Below are positions 8,099 through 16,201 of a stretch of 64,000 bases of DNA, in pieces; the stretch's first letter is position 1; every line of letters begins with the position of its first letter. The notes under the pieces are model-generated. The model made no database searches, had not been told where the DNA came from, and worked only from the letters and a program-made list of their open reading frames with translations. Both the position numbers and the translations under genes were made by a program. Location: positions 62,001 to 126,000 of the forward strand of contig BNTV01000001.1 in NCBI GenBank assembly GCA_025996865.1, in the 5' to 3' direction. The DNA is from Bacteroidia bacterium. GTDB lineage: Bacteria; Bacteroidota; Bacteroidia; Bacteroidales; Azobacteroidaceae.

Positions 8099-8719
8099 TT
8101 ACCAATATCTTTCTGATGGTTTACCATAAAGCGAACGCACTCTCTCCATATCACCCTTTTGCTGACTGCGGATAAATGAAATGGAGATATTCTTATTGGT
8201 ATAATACTTGGTCAGGTTGCGGTAATCGACCATCTTAGTATAAATCTGGTCTATCGCATCCATTCGTTCCTTATCCGACAACGACAGTCCGTTGCCGGGG
8301 GTAACAACGTTTTTCAGTTCCGTAACCAAAGCCCCACCTTCTTCCAACAACTTGGCATAACCCAGAGCGATGGCTTCCAGTTCGTTTACGCTGAAATTGG
8401 GATCGGACACCATTCTATTGAACCCGCCTGAATAGATATTGGTAATCTCGCTTATCATTTCGATAGTCAGCTTTACTTTGCGGGCATCTTTAATCAGGTT
8501 ATTGACCGATTTAAGCGCATCATAGTATTCTTTACCCTGCTCGTAGATTTTTACTGTTTCCTGAACATTGCTTACCAGATTACTCACGGTAGCAGAGGAT
8601 TTAACCACCTGCTGAATGTTCTGCACCAGATTGGACGGATCGAGAACCGCCCATTGCGCTTTCGCTTGAAATGTGAAACCAAAAACGGTTACGCACATTA
8701 ATAAAATCAATCGTTTCAT
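8099..8719 (-). CDS. traI: conjugative transposon protein TraI (DUF4141, VirB5-like)
   Basis: 206 aa from the ATG at 8719; the frame is open 30 codons further upstream but that extension overlaps the DUF3876 gene. MKRLILLMCVTVFGFTFQAKA is a clear signal peptide followed by QWAVLDPSNLVQNIQQVV, the typical mature start of DUF4141/TraI. The rest is almost entirely helical. This is a secreted, VirB5-like component. Confidence 0.88.
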   Translation of the reverse strand: MKRLILLMCVTVFGFTFQAKAQWAVLDPSNLVQNIQQVVKSSATVSNLVSNVQETVKIYEQGKEYYDALKSVNNLIKDARKVKLTIEMISEITNIYSGGFNRMVSDPNFSVNELEAIALGYAKLLEEGGALVTELKNVVTPGNGLSLSDKERMDAIDQIYTKMVDYRNLTKYYTNKNISISFIRSQQKGDMERVRSLYGKPSERYW

Positions 8720-8780
8720 GTTTTTACTTTTTATTTGTTTAATACTTCTTTTGAAAGGGAGAGGATACCCATTCGATAGG

Positions 8781-9098
8781 CTAATCCTCTGCCCTGTAAT
8801 AGTCGCCATAGTCCGAAAGGATCAGTACGTCCCTTTCAGCATCGTATTTTAGCTGGATGCGCCCGTACAGGTAGAAAAAGGTAACGCCCCACCGATGCCA
8901 TAAGGGACAGTTGAAAACCGTATGGGGATCATAAGAGAATTTAATTCGGTGATGATAAACTCCTGTGCGATAAATATACACCTCCGGCATCCGGCTCCTG
9001 TCCCCGCCGCAGCTTACCCATTTTCCCCTTATATCCTCCAACAGAAAATACTGTTGGCATTTCAACGGATCGGACATACTCCTGTTTCTTTTGCACAT
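8781..9098 (-). CDS. DUF3876 domain protein
   Basis: 105 aa, soluble, beta-rich: LEDIRGKWVSCGGDR at about residue 20 and repeated YxYxx strands followed by LKYDAERDVLILSDYGDY. This matches DUF3876, a small protein always found between traG and traI in Bacteroidetes conjugative elements. Role unknown. It begins 18 bp after the traG stop. Confidence 0.8.
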   Translation of the reverse strand: MCKRNRSMSDPLKCQQYFLLEDIRGKWVSCGGDRSRMPEVYIYRTGVYHHRIKFSYDPHTVFNCPLWHRWGVTFFYLYGRIQLKYDAERDVLILSDYGDYYRAED

Positions 9099-9116
9099 GA
9101 CCGGTTCCTCCTTACT

Positions 9117-11612
9117 TTACTTCTTGCTTTCAGCAAGTTGTTTTATCGCCAGTTCTATATCCCCGCCCAGCTTTTCGGCCAGCTCCATCACTTCCATTTT
9201 CTCCGATTCCTCAGTTGTGTAGGTCAGGTATTCCGACATTGAAACTTCGGTGGCGTAAACGGCGCTTTTCACACCGCCCAGACCGATCCAGACTTCTTTG
9301 TAAAGCCTGCCGGGATGATTGGACATATTGATGGAAAGTATTTGCGAACGCTCTTTGTCGGTCAGTCCGAGCAGCGATTGGATAGCATCGAAGCGGTTCA
9401 TGAATTTCCGCTGGTCGAGCAGTATTTTACAGTCCGAGTTATTAATGATACTCTCTTTCACCACAGGAGAGGAAATAATATCATCGACCTCCTGTGTAAC
9501 CACGATGGCCTCGCCGAAATACTTACGCACTGTCTTGTACATATAGCGGAGATATTCAGCCATATTCGCCGACGAAAGCGCCTTCCACGCTTCTTCCACG
9601 ATGAGTTGTTTTCGGACACCTTTCAGCCTGCGCATCTTATTTATGAAGGCTTCCATGATAATGATTGTAACCACGGGAAAAAGTTCTTTATTATCTTTTA
9701 TCGCATCTATTTCAAAGACAATGAAGCGTTTAGATAACAAATCCAACTCATCTGCGGAGTTCAACAGGAAGTCGTACCGCCCACCTTTGTAATAGGGGCG
9801 CAGCGTGGTTAGAAGATTAGAAATGTTGAAATCTTCTTTTTCAACCGCTATCTCCCGGTTATTCAATTCTTCCCTGAAATCGTTTTTCAGATACTCGTAG
9901 AATGTGTTGAAACAGGGCGTTATGGAACGATCTTCCTGAATACGGTGGATATAACCCGATACGGCATTTCCCAACTCTCCGCTTTCCGTCTTGCCCGCTT
10001 TTTCATCCGCGCTTTTCCATAAGGTCATGAGCAGCGTAACGATACTGTCCATCTTTTCCGTTTCAAAAACATAGTCGTCTGTAAAAAACGGATTAAAAGA
10101 AATCGGGGATTTTTCGGTATATGTAAAATATATGCCGTCCTGTCCTTTGGTCTTGCGCCGGATCAGTTCGCACAATCCCTGATAGCTGTTTCCCGTATCG
10201 ACCAGTACGATATGGGAGCCTTGTTCGTAGTATTGCCTAACCATGTGATTCATAAAGAACGACTTTCCGCTGCCCGAAGGCCCCAATACAAACTTGTTCC
10301 TGTTTGTAATGATTCCCTTTTTCATCGGGAGGTCGGATATATCCAGGTGTAGGGGCTTTCCTGAAACCCTGTCGCACATCTTGATACCGAACGGGCTTGG
10401 CGAATCCTTATAGTTGGTTTCTTCGGTGAAAAAACACAGTGCAGGTTCTATAAACGTGTAGAACGATTCTTCCGCCGGAAAATCCCCCGCATTGCCGGGC
10501 ATTCCCGCCCAATAGAGCGTAGCCGCATCCACCGTGTTATGGCGTGGACGGCACTCCATGAGCGCAAGCTGTGAGCCGACATCGTTGCGGATGTGTTGCA
10601 ACTTGTCCGCATCTTCGCTCCATGCTACCACGTTAAAATGTGCCCGGATAGAGGTCAGCCCGTAAGAATGGGCTTCGTTTAGGTAATGGTCGATCCACTC
10701 TTTGTTTATCTGGTTTCCTCTGGAATAGCGGGATAGCGACTGCATATTGCGGGCTTGCTTTTCAAACTTCCGCAGATTTTCGGCGCTATCGTCCAGAAAC
10801 AAATACTGATTAAAAATATGGTCGCAGGAGAGCAACAGCCCGACAGGAGAAGCGAAAGATAAAAGACAGTCGCTCCGGTCGGTCGATAGTTTCTCGTAGC
10901 GGATACTCGTTCCCACCCGTCCCGGTAAATCCTCTGCATCGGACAAGGTATGCACGCATACCTTTTTATCTCCGATGCGCAGACCATCCGCTCCCAGCTC
11001 CAAATCTTCCAGTGTCGTGGTATCTTCCGGCGACAGGGCAAAATACTTTTCGATCAATCCTGCGCTATCTGCCGTACCCGTTATCTCATCGTCCGTAAGA
11101 CGGGTAAGAGTAATAAACCCCGAATCGTTTACAATCCGTTCAAACTGCCCGACAGATTCCAGAAATTTCACGGTCATTTCTTTATCCACCTCTTTAGGGA
11201 TGATATTGCCCCGGCAGAGGGAAGAAAAATTAGACTGCATCCGCATCCTGTCCTTTGTCGTTTTTGTAAGGAACAGGTAGCAGGAGTGGCTCAGGAACGG
11301 GCGCTCGTTAAAGTGCCGTTCATAACTGCGCGAAAGGAAGCTCATATCACCGTCGCCCGTCTGCGGACGGTATTTTTCACTGACGAACCAATCCTGCTTA
11401 TGCACCACAGTGTAGTCCGGCAGTACCTTTACCGCTTTTACCCATGCGGCGTGTATGGCTTCATACTCGGCGCTGGTTACGGTAAAAAGTTCCGGCAGAT
11501 CGACTCGAAAGGCTACCGTTATATCCGCATCTTTGCTTATTATACATCCGTGTTCGACAGCCAGCAGCGGAAATTTGCTCTCTATCGTGGATGCTTTCAT
11601 TATATTCCTCAT
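9117..11612 (-). CDS. traG: TraG-family conjugation ATPase (VirB4-like)
   Basis: 831 aa, the usual length. A Walker A motif GPSGSGKS lies at about residue 446, preceded by the family N-terminal domain (MKASTIESKFPLLAVEHG), and followed by LIVEEAWKAL (Walker B region, about 670) and a VTQEVDDI sensor region. It powers pilus/channel assembly at the inner membrane. Its start overlaps the traF stop by 4 bp (ATGA), so translation is coupled. Start could instead be the internal Met 5. Confidence 0.93.
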   Translation of the reverse strand: MRNIMKASTIESKFPLLAVEHGCIISKDADITVAFRVDLPELFTVTSAEYEAIHAAWVKAVKVLPDYTVVHKQDWFVSEKYRPQTGDGDMSFLSRSYERHFNERPFLSHSCYLFLTKTTKDRMRMQSNFSSLCRGNIIPKEVDKEMTVKFLESVGQFERIVNDSGFITLTRLTDDEITGTADSAGLIEKYFALSPEDTTTLEDLELGADGLRIGDKKVCVHTLSDAEDLPGRVGTSIRYEKLSTDRSDCLLSFASPVGLLLSCDHIFNQYLFLDDSAENLRKFEKQARNMQSLSRYSRGNQINKEWIDHYLNEAHSYGLTSIRAHFNVVAWSEDADKLQHIRNDVGSQLALMECRPRHNTVDAATLYWAGMPGNAGDFPAEESFYTFIEPALCFFTEETNYKDSPSPFGIKMCDRVSGKPLHLDISDLPMKKGIITNRNKFVLGPSGSGKSFFMNHMVRQYYEQGSHIVLVDTGNSYQGLCELIRRKTKGQDGIYFTYTEKSPISFNPFFTDDYVFETEKMDSIVTLLMTLWKSADEKAGKTESGELGNAVSGYIHRIQEDRSITPCFNTFYEYLKNDFREELNNREIAVEKEDFNISNLLTTLRPYYKGGRYDFLLNSADELDLLSKRFIVFEIDAIKDNKELFPVVTIIIMEAFINKMRRLKGVRKQLIVEEAWKALSSANMAEYLRYMYKTVRKYFGEAIVVTQEVDDIISSPVVKESIINNSDCKILLDQRKFMNRFDAIQSLLGLTDKERSQILSINMSNHPGRLYKEVWIGLGGVKSAVYATEVSMSEYLTYTTEESEKMEVMELAEKLGGDIELAIKQLAESKK

Positions 11613-11932
11613 AGCGCTTTCTTCTTTTTGCGGAATAAGCGGTATGGAATTTTGCGGTTTATCAGGTAACGGGGATGCTGGCGTTTTGCCATGAGCTTCA
11701 TTAACCCGTTCTCACCGTATTTCGCATTAAGGTTGAAAGTCAGCCATACCAGTACCGATGCGGCTATTATGCCGAAGCCTATACAAATCCATTGGTCAAT
11801 GCCGATCATGTAAAGAATTACAAACAGCACGAAAACGGATAGCAGGCCACCGGCGAAAATGAACAGGTATTGTGCTTTCAATCCCTTAAATTCCACGCTT
11901 TTGCCTATCCCTTTATTAATATTGTACTCCAT
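11609..11932 (-). CDS. traF: TraF (DUF4133, VirB3-like)
   Basis: 107 aa from the ATG at 11932 (MEYNINKGIGKSVEFKGLKAQY); the open frame upstream is discarded because it runs into traE. Two adjacent TM helices (about 22-42 and 47-67) and a basic C-terminus (KKKKKAL-like) match DUF4133/TraF. It is a small inner-membrane partner of the TraG ATPase, VirB3-like by position and topology. Confidence 0.9.
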   Translation of the reverse strand: MEYNINKGIGKSVEFKGLKAQYLFIFAGGLLSVFVLFVILYMIGIDQWICIGFGIIAASVLVWLTFNLNAKYGENGLMKLMAKRQHPRYLINRKIPYRLFRKKKKAL

Positions 11933-11955
11933 ATCGTTGTTTTTGGGAGTAGTTA

Positions 11956-12258
11956 TTAAAGGAAGAAAGAGCGCAGGATAGTGGCTGCTACTATCAGGAA
12001 AATACAGGCTCCGAACCAACTGGCGGCAGTTTTCGAGGTGTCCGGGTCGCCTGAACTGAACTTGTTATATACTTTGATTCCGCCAATGAGTCCGACCACG
12101 GCTCCGATGGCGTATATCAATTTCGTGCCGGGATCGAAATAACTGGTTACCATGTTGGTAGCCTCGGTGATACCCCCGATTCCGTTGCCCTGTGCAAATG
12201 CGGAGGAAACAGCGGCAAAGACAAATGCCGCCGACATAAGAATTTTCTTCTTTGTCAT
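11956..12258 (-). CDS. traE: TraE (DUF4134), pilin-like protein
   Basis: 100 aa. Signal peptide MTKKKILMSAAFVFAAVSSAFA, then a glycine-containing loop and two hydrophobic helices (about 45-65 and 80-98), as in VirB2-like pilins and DUF4134. It is the likely major subunit of the conjugative surface structure and should be needed in excess over its neighbours. The 136-bp gap upstream contains a perfect 9-bp hairpin, which could serve differential expression. Confidence 0.9.
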   Translation of the reverse strand: MTKKKILMSAAFVFAAVSSAFAQGNGIGGITEATNMVTSYFDPGTKLIYAIGAVVGLIGGIKVYNKFSSGDPDTSKTAASWFGACIFLIVAATILRSFFL

Positions 12259-12277
12259 AACTTGAATTTTTTAAGAT

Positions 12278-12304
12278 GGTGCGGGGTTGGATAAGCCCCG
12301 CACC
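12278..12304 (-). promoter_or_regulatory. perfect 9-bp hairpin upstream of traE with a possible competing pairing
   Basis: GGTGCGGGG (12278-12286) and CCCCGCACC (12296-12304) are exact complements around a 9-nt loop, 20 bp before the traE start on the transcribed strand. No T-run follows in the traE direction, so it is not a simple terminator. GATAAGCC at 12290-12297, spanning loop and stem, is complementary to GGCTTATC at 12349-12356, which is transcribed earlier; the two pairings would exclude each other. Confidence 0.6.
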
Positions 12305-12325
12305 GGGTGAAACTTGTTTTTACTT

Positions 12326-12340
12326 GAAATTTTAGTGGTC
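12326..12340 (-). repeat. leader motif copy (traD-traE junction)
   Basis: On the minus strand GACCACTAAAATTTC, a near copy of ACCACTAAAATTCC, which also occurs before traN (4690-4704), before the DUF3408 gene starting at 13565 (13570-13586) and before the DUF1896 gene (40441-40454). Confidence 0.55.
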
Positions 12341-12394
12341 TGTGGATAGGCTTATCGCGCTATCCGTAATCGTACTTTTTCATTTCCTTACTTT

Positions 12395-13165
12395 TTAAAA
12401 TTCGTTACTCTCATACATTCGGATGTTAAAACCCGCCGGGACTTCACTCTGCAGAGTAAGGCTTTCCGCTGACCTTTCGGCGACCTTTTTTTGGAATGCC
12501 GTGAGGTAGGTGTTAATAAGGATATCTACCTTATCGCCCCGTCCGGGCTGACCTGAAACGATAGCTTCAAACATATCGGTTCCTTTCAGGTTTAAGAGGA
12601 CACGTCCGGTTTCCTCTTGTTGCTCCTCTGTAATTGTCGGATTATGTACCACATGGCGGTAGGCTTCGCCCATTTGTTCAAAACTGACCCCCTGGGCGAC
12701 AGGTTTGCCTTTGATTGGCAAATCCTCACTTTCGTCCTCGTCTTCGGTTTCTTCCGCTTCTTCTTCCGGGAATGGTTTAACTTGCAGCGGATAGTTGATG
12801 TCCAAAGGCTCGTTTGTTTCGCCTTCCGGGACAGCACCGAAAACATCGTCCAGTTCTTCCGGCGCTATTTGCCGGGGGTGTTCGGGTACACTTGCGGGAG
12901 CAAATATATTCTCTTTTTTTGTATCTAATTCAGTTTCAGAAGTTACGGTAGCTTCTGGCGGGGACTGGCCGGAAAGTGGCAACACAAACCGGCTCTTGCC
13001 GATAATATCCCCTTTTTTGCGTTTTGCCGGATTTTGCTCTTTTGCATCGCTCTTTTTCTTTTCCGTTTTTCCCAAACGATTCAGGTAAACCATTGTCCAG
13101 ATGGCATAAATGACGGCAAACACAATCAACAAAACGAGTATGGTATGGGAATTAATGGTTATCAT
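12395..13165 (-). CDS. traD: TraD-position conjugative transposon protein, membrane-anchored
   Basis: 256 aa. One N-terminal TM helix (about 9-28), a long acidic, proline-rich linker (EEEAEETEDEDESEDL near 140) and a folded C-terminal region (about 160-256). Its position between the DUF3408 genes and traE fits traD of CTnDOT. It overlaps the upstream gene by 14 bp. The biochemical role is unknown. Confidence 0.65.
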   Translation of the reverse strand: MITINSHTILVLLIVFAVIYAIWTMVYLNRLGKTEKKKSDAKEQNPAKRKKGDIIGKSRFVLPLSGQSPPEATVTSETELDTKKENIFAPASVPEHPRQIAPEELDDVFGAVPEGETNEPLDINYPLQVKPFPEEEAEETEDEDESEDLPIKGKPVAQGVSFEQMGEAYRHVVHNPTITEEQQEETGRVLLNLKGTDMFEAIVSGQPGRGDKVDILINTYLTAFQKKVAERSAESLTLQSEVPAGFNIRMYESNEF

Positions 13166-13565
13166 CTCTTCTCAGGTGTAAATCGGTTATATCTTCTCCC
13201 AAAAACAGAAAGTGGTGCGCCAGTACATTATCAATATAGCTATACATAGTTACCGGTATGCCCTTTTCCCGGGCACTGCTTACGATTGCTTTTATACGGG
13301 CATGGTATTTAGGTTGGATCAGCACATCTTTGGCATCATGGGTGGAGGTGTCCGCAGGAAGCAATAAAGCGTTGCAATAGAAGTCGCTCACTTCATGGGA
13401 TATTTCTTCGCCTGTAATTTTTATGCTTATTTCTTCCGGAGGAATACCTTCTCCGATTATTTCTTTTACTCTCCGCCTGTAACCGATGGCACGACGGATA
13501 AACACGGCGGCTATTACTGCGACAGCCGCCAACACGATACATAACATGATTATTTTGTCTGACAT
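13152..13565 (-). CDS. DUF3408-like protein with N-terminal TM helix
   Basis: 137 aa: an N-terminal TM helix (about 5-24) followed by a cytoplasmic part that ends with the motif YSYIDNVLAHHFLFLGEDI. The same C-terminal motif ends the next two upstream genes, so the three are paralogs. DUF3408 proteins contain a ribbon-helix-helix-like region and are thought to act in DNA handling with TraA. The start ATG at 13565 is preceded by the ICE leader motif. Confidence 0.7.
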   Translation of the reverse strand: MSDKIIMLCIVLAAVAVIAAVFIRRAIGYRRRVKEIIGEGIPPEEISIKITGEEISHEVSDFYCNALLLPADTSTHDAKDVLIQPKYHARIKAIVSSAREKGIPVTMYSYIDNVLAHHFLFLGEDITDLHLRRDDNH

Positions 13566-13569
13566 GATT

Positions 13570-13586
13570 GGAATTTTTAGTGGTTT
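13570..13586 (-). repeat. leader motif copy before the DUF3408 gene at 13565
   Basis: On the minus strand AAACCACTAAAAATTCC, followed by AATC and the ATG at 13565. The arrangement closely matches the copy before the DUF1896 gene (motif, AATGTT, ATG). Confidence 0.55.
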
Positions 13587-13857
13587 ATATTAAGTCGTTC
13601 CGCTCCCGGCGGTAGATATGGTTTATCTCCGCCTTATGTTGTTCTAAGTGTTCGGTGATTACATTGTCTATGTAACCGCCGATGGTTAGTCCCTTTTGAT
13701 TTATCGAGCGTATAAGCGAACAAAGTATTTCGTGGTTGCGCTTGCTGATATACACGCACCCCCGACGGTCTATCTCAACGGGCTTCAAATATTGCTCTGC
13801 ATAGGAAGCCATTTCAGCCATTGTTTCCTCCGGCTCTTTTCTGTTTCTTAATTTCAT
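13585..13857 (-). CDS. traC: DUF3408 protein, short form
   Basis: 90 aa, soluble. The C-terminal half (ISKRNHEILCSLIRSINQKG, then GGYIDNVITEHLEQHKAEI) matches the paralogous genes on either side, with ISKRNHE corresponding to the short strand of a ribbon-helix-helix-type fold. The start overlaps the upstream stop by 4 bp. The traC symbol is by position only. Confidence 0.65.
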   Translation of the reverse strand: MKLRNRKEPEETMAEMASYAEQYLKPVEIDRRGCVYISKRNHEILCSLIRSINQKGLTIGGYIDNVITEHLEQHKAEINHIYRRERNDLI

Positions 13858-14285
13858 TTCTCTGAATTTTTTATAATGTTTATTCCTTTATGTTTTTCAT
13901 TATACAGGCGGGTAATCTCGCTGCCGTAAGTGTCAAAATGATGCGCCAGCACGTTGTCAATGAAGCTTGACAGCGATACCTCATTACCCCCGATTACCTG
14001 ACACACGGATTGAATCGTGTCGTGAAATTCCCGCCGTATATAGACCATCTTGCCCGTCCGAGCGGTAATGCCGGATTCTTTGACAAATACCGTTTCATAA
14101 TCCGGTTCCTTTCCCCGTCTGCGCTTGCTTTCTTCTTTCGGGGACTCTACCGGCGGGACAGGTTGCTGGCTATCCGCTTCTTCATTTTTCCTGACCAGCG
14201 CATCATGGTCTGTCGGTTCATCCTGTAAGAAGCTGGCGATTATCGCTTTTTCGTCTATATCTTCTTTTTTTACTGTTTTTGCCAT
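13854..14285 (-). CDS. traB: DUF3408 protein
   Basis: 143 aa. The first 70 residues are disordered and charged (ESPKEESKRRRGKEPD). The C-terminal domain contains VYIRREFHDTIQSVCQVIG and LSSFIDNVLAHHFDTYG, the motif shared with the two following genes. This is the DUF3408 protein usually found next to the ParA-like TraA. It starts 4 bp after the traA stop. Symbol by position. Confidence 0.75.
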   Translation of the reverse strand: MAKTVKKEDIDEKAIIASFLQDEPTDHDALVRKNEEADSQQPVPPVESPKEESKRRRGKEPDYETVFVKESGITARTGKMVYIRREFHDTIQSVCQVIGGNEVSLSSFIDNVLAHHFDTYGSEITRLYNEKHKGINIIKNSEK

Positions 14286-14289
14286 AGCG

Positions 14290-15045
14290 TTATAAATTGA
14301 TGATTCCTAAAACTTCTTCAACCAGCTCATCCACATTGCTGCCTTTTAGCAATGTCTTATCTACCGGAAACAGAGTGGAGCGGAACAGCGCCTTATGGGA
14401 TTCGAGAAGTTCACGGCGAAACCGGAGACTGTTCGGGATAAAGGTTTTCAATACCAAAAGACCGAGTTCTGCAATGATTTGTTCATACACATCGTACAGC
14501 TCCGATTTCTCCCGTCCATCGACCTGATTCCAAATAAGATACAGACCTTTAATCTTCGCTTTCCCGGTAGTGATAAGCGTATCGTTGAGGCGGGATGCGA
14601 AACGCAGGGTGCTTTTCAAAACCAAATGGTCGGCGCTGATAGGCGCAAAAATGTAGTCCATAATCGAAAGTGTATAGATTACTCCCTCTTTATTGACCGT
14701 TCCGGGCAGGTCGAAGAAAATAATATCGTACTTGCCTTTTTCCTGTAATGCTTTAGCTGTTTCAGCCGCCTTTTCAGGCAAACTCTTTACTACCGGGTAT
14801 ATCCTCTTATTCAACCGGGTAAATTGTTGGTAAGCCAGCGACTTGTAATAATCATTGTCCGTTGCCATTTTCAAATCACGCTCGCGCATCTCGGCGATGC
14901 TGTACTGCGGATAATCGCAATCCACCACCGCTACATCATAGCCTTTCACATAGTGCAGATAAGATGCTACCAGCACCGTAAGGGTTGTTTTTCCTGCCCC
15001 TCCCTTTTGAGTAGAGAAGGCAACACACAAATTTTTCTTTTCCAT
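14290..15045 (-). CDS. traA: ParA/MinD-type ATPase TraA
   Basis: 251 aa. A deviant Walker A motif QKGGAGKTT at about 13-21 (signature Lys included), VVDCDYPQYS for the A' motif and IIFFDLPGT for Walker B identify a ParA-like ATPase. It is the first gene of the transfer operon; the family member in CTnDOT is traA. With the DUF3408 proteins it probably positions the element or the transfer machinery. The upstream 300 bp are filled with degenerate repeats. Confidence 0.92.
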   Translation of the reverse strand: MEKKNLCVAFSTQKGGAGKTTLTVLVASYLHYVKGYDVAVVDCDYPQYSIAEMRERDLKMATDNDYYKSLAYQQFTRLNKRIYPVVKSLPEKAAETAKALQEKGKYDIIFFDLPGTVNKEGVIYTLSIMDYIFAPISADHLVLKSTLRFASRLNDTLITTGKAKIKGLYLIWNQVDGREKSELYDVYEQIIAELGLLVLKTFIPNSLRFRRELLESHKALFRSTLFPVDKTLLKGSNVDELVEEVLGIINL

Positions 15046-15092
15046 CTTTAAATCATTTAATTAGTTATACATACAGTTGATTATACGCTTGA

Positions 15093-15338
15093 TTAACTGA
15101 CCGGCAAACCGCATGGCAGGCCATAATTATATCCGGTCGATTGGCTGTTTGAATGGCTGACTGTTTGACCAGCCATGCACCTGACCGTTTTATCATCCGG
15201 CAAGCCGGACAGTCTTAGGTACGGCATTTCAATCAGCCGTTCATATAGCCGGTTATCCGGCCTCGTGATTAACCTTTCATTTATCCGGTTAATCATTAAG
15301 CTATCCAGCCTCTTTTTCATATTATCAATCGTCCGCAT
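15093..15338 (-). repeat. CCGG-rich degenerate repeat region upstream of traA (possible 81-aa ORF)
   Basis: TATCCGG, ATCCGG and CCGGTTA words recur at least five times between about 15128 and 15290, mixed with GACTGTTTGA/GCTGTTTGA words. The minus strand is open for 81 codons, but the translated product is itself repetitive (RLI and RP motifs), as expected from repeated DNA. It lies where the traA promoter and its regulators' sites should be, so a regulatory role is more likely than a protein. Confidence 0.45.
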
Positions 15339-15725
15339 AGTCGGTCATATTTTTAAAATTCTCCTGCAAATAAACCTCTTATTCGGCTCGGTTGTATGCG
15401 GTTTTCGGGCTATGGAACAGAGTGGCATCCAACTGGCTAATAGAGGCATAATCAGTTATAGCGCAACTGATTATAATGTCCGGTAACTTTGTCGCCATGA
15501 CGATCCCGGTGGTTAATGAGCCTCCCTTCGACGTTTGATCGGGAAGCTGTTTCAATGGTCTGTCCTTACGGACAGATTTCTTTGCAACGGGGCAAAGAGC
15601 AAGCTGTGTTTTCTGCTGCAAATTACATTTGGTGCATCAGAAAACAGCTTGCCCGCAAGGGGAGGAAAAGCTACTCCGAAGTCGGCGCTTTTTTAATATC
15701 GGCGGCTGATACCACCAGCTAAGGG
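15339..15725. other. intergenic control region between traA and mobA
   Basis: About 390 bp without a convincing gene. Short frames on both strands (for example 15379-15621 minus, ending in a tail that crosses the repeat side) have no recognisable domain. The divergent position between traA and mobA, and the inverted repeat at its right end, suggest promoters for both directions and the transfer origin. Confidence 0.4.
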
Positions 15726-15776
15726 ATCGGATTTTTTATGAATCGGCGTAGCTGTGGCTACTCCTAAAAATCCGAT
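15726..15776. other. nested inverted repeat, oriT-like, next to mobA
   Basis: ATCGGATTTTT (15726-15736) and AAAAATCCGAT (15766-15776) are perfect 11-bp complements. Inside them GTAGC (15748-15752) and GCTAC (15757-15761) form a second perfect hairpin. The structure ends 2 bp before the mobA ATG. Inverted repeats beside relaxosome genes are typical of transfer origins; control of mobA translation is the alternative. No nic consensus can be asserted by eye. Confidence 0.4.
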
Positions 15777-15778
15777 GT

Positions 15779-16201
15779 ATGGAAAAGAAGAATTTACCCG
15801 CAAGGGGCAAAGGTGGCAGACCCACCAAAACAAATACGGCGGATTACCGTTTTTCGGTAAACTTTACCGCCGGGGAATATGCCCGTTTCCTCACCATGTT
15901 TGAAACTTCCGGGCTTCAATCCAAAGCCGCTTTTATCAAAGCGCGTGTTTTTAACGACACGTTCCGAGTGATAAAAACCGACAAGGGAACGCTCGAATAT
16001 GTGGCTAAACTCACACAATTCCACGCACAATTCCGCGCCGTAGGAACGAATTACAATCAGGTAGTAAAGGAGCTTCACATGCATTTTTCCGAGAAAAAAG
16101 CACTTGCCTTGCTCTATAAACTGGAAAAGATAACGGCGGAATTGGCGGCTATCGGGCAACAGATCATCACACTTTCCGAAGACTTTAGACAGCGATGGTA
16201 G
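15779..16201 (+). CDS. mobA: MobA-like relaxosome accessory protein
   Basis: 140 aa, basic. RGKGGRPTKTNTADYRFSVNFT at the N-terminus resembles ribbon-helix-helix mobilization proteins, followed by a helical region (SKAAFIKARVF and NQVVKELHMHF). It should bind the transfer origin and assist the relaxase. It overlaps mobB by 7 bp. Position and size match the mobA gene of CTnDOT-type elements. Confidence 0.8.
   Translation: MEKKNLPARGKGGRPTKTNTADYRFSVNFTAGEYARFLTMFETSGLQSKAAFIKARVFNDTFRVIKTDKGTLEYVAKLTQFHAQFRAVGTNYNQVVKELHMHFSEKKALALLYKLEKITAELAAIGQQIITLSEDFRQRW

Noticed and set aside
15060-15345. CRISPR array
   Set aside because: Repeated words are short and irregular, without constant repeat and spacer lengths and without cas genes.
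15516-15722. 68-codon plus-strand frame before mobA
   Set aside because: No family pattern, and it lies in the control region with inverted repeats; not enough to call a gene.
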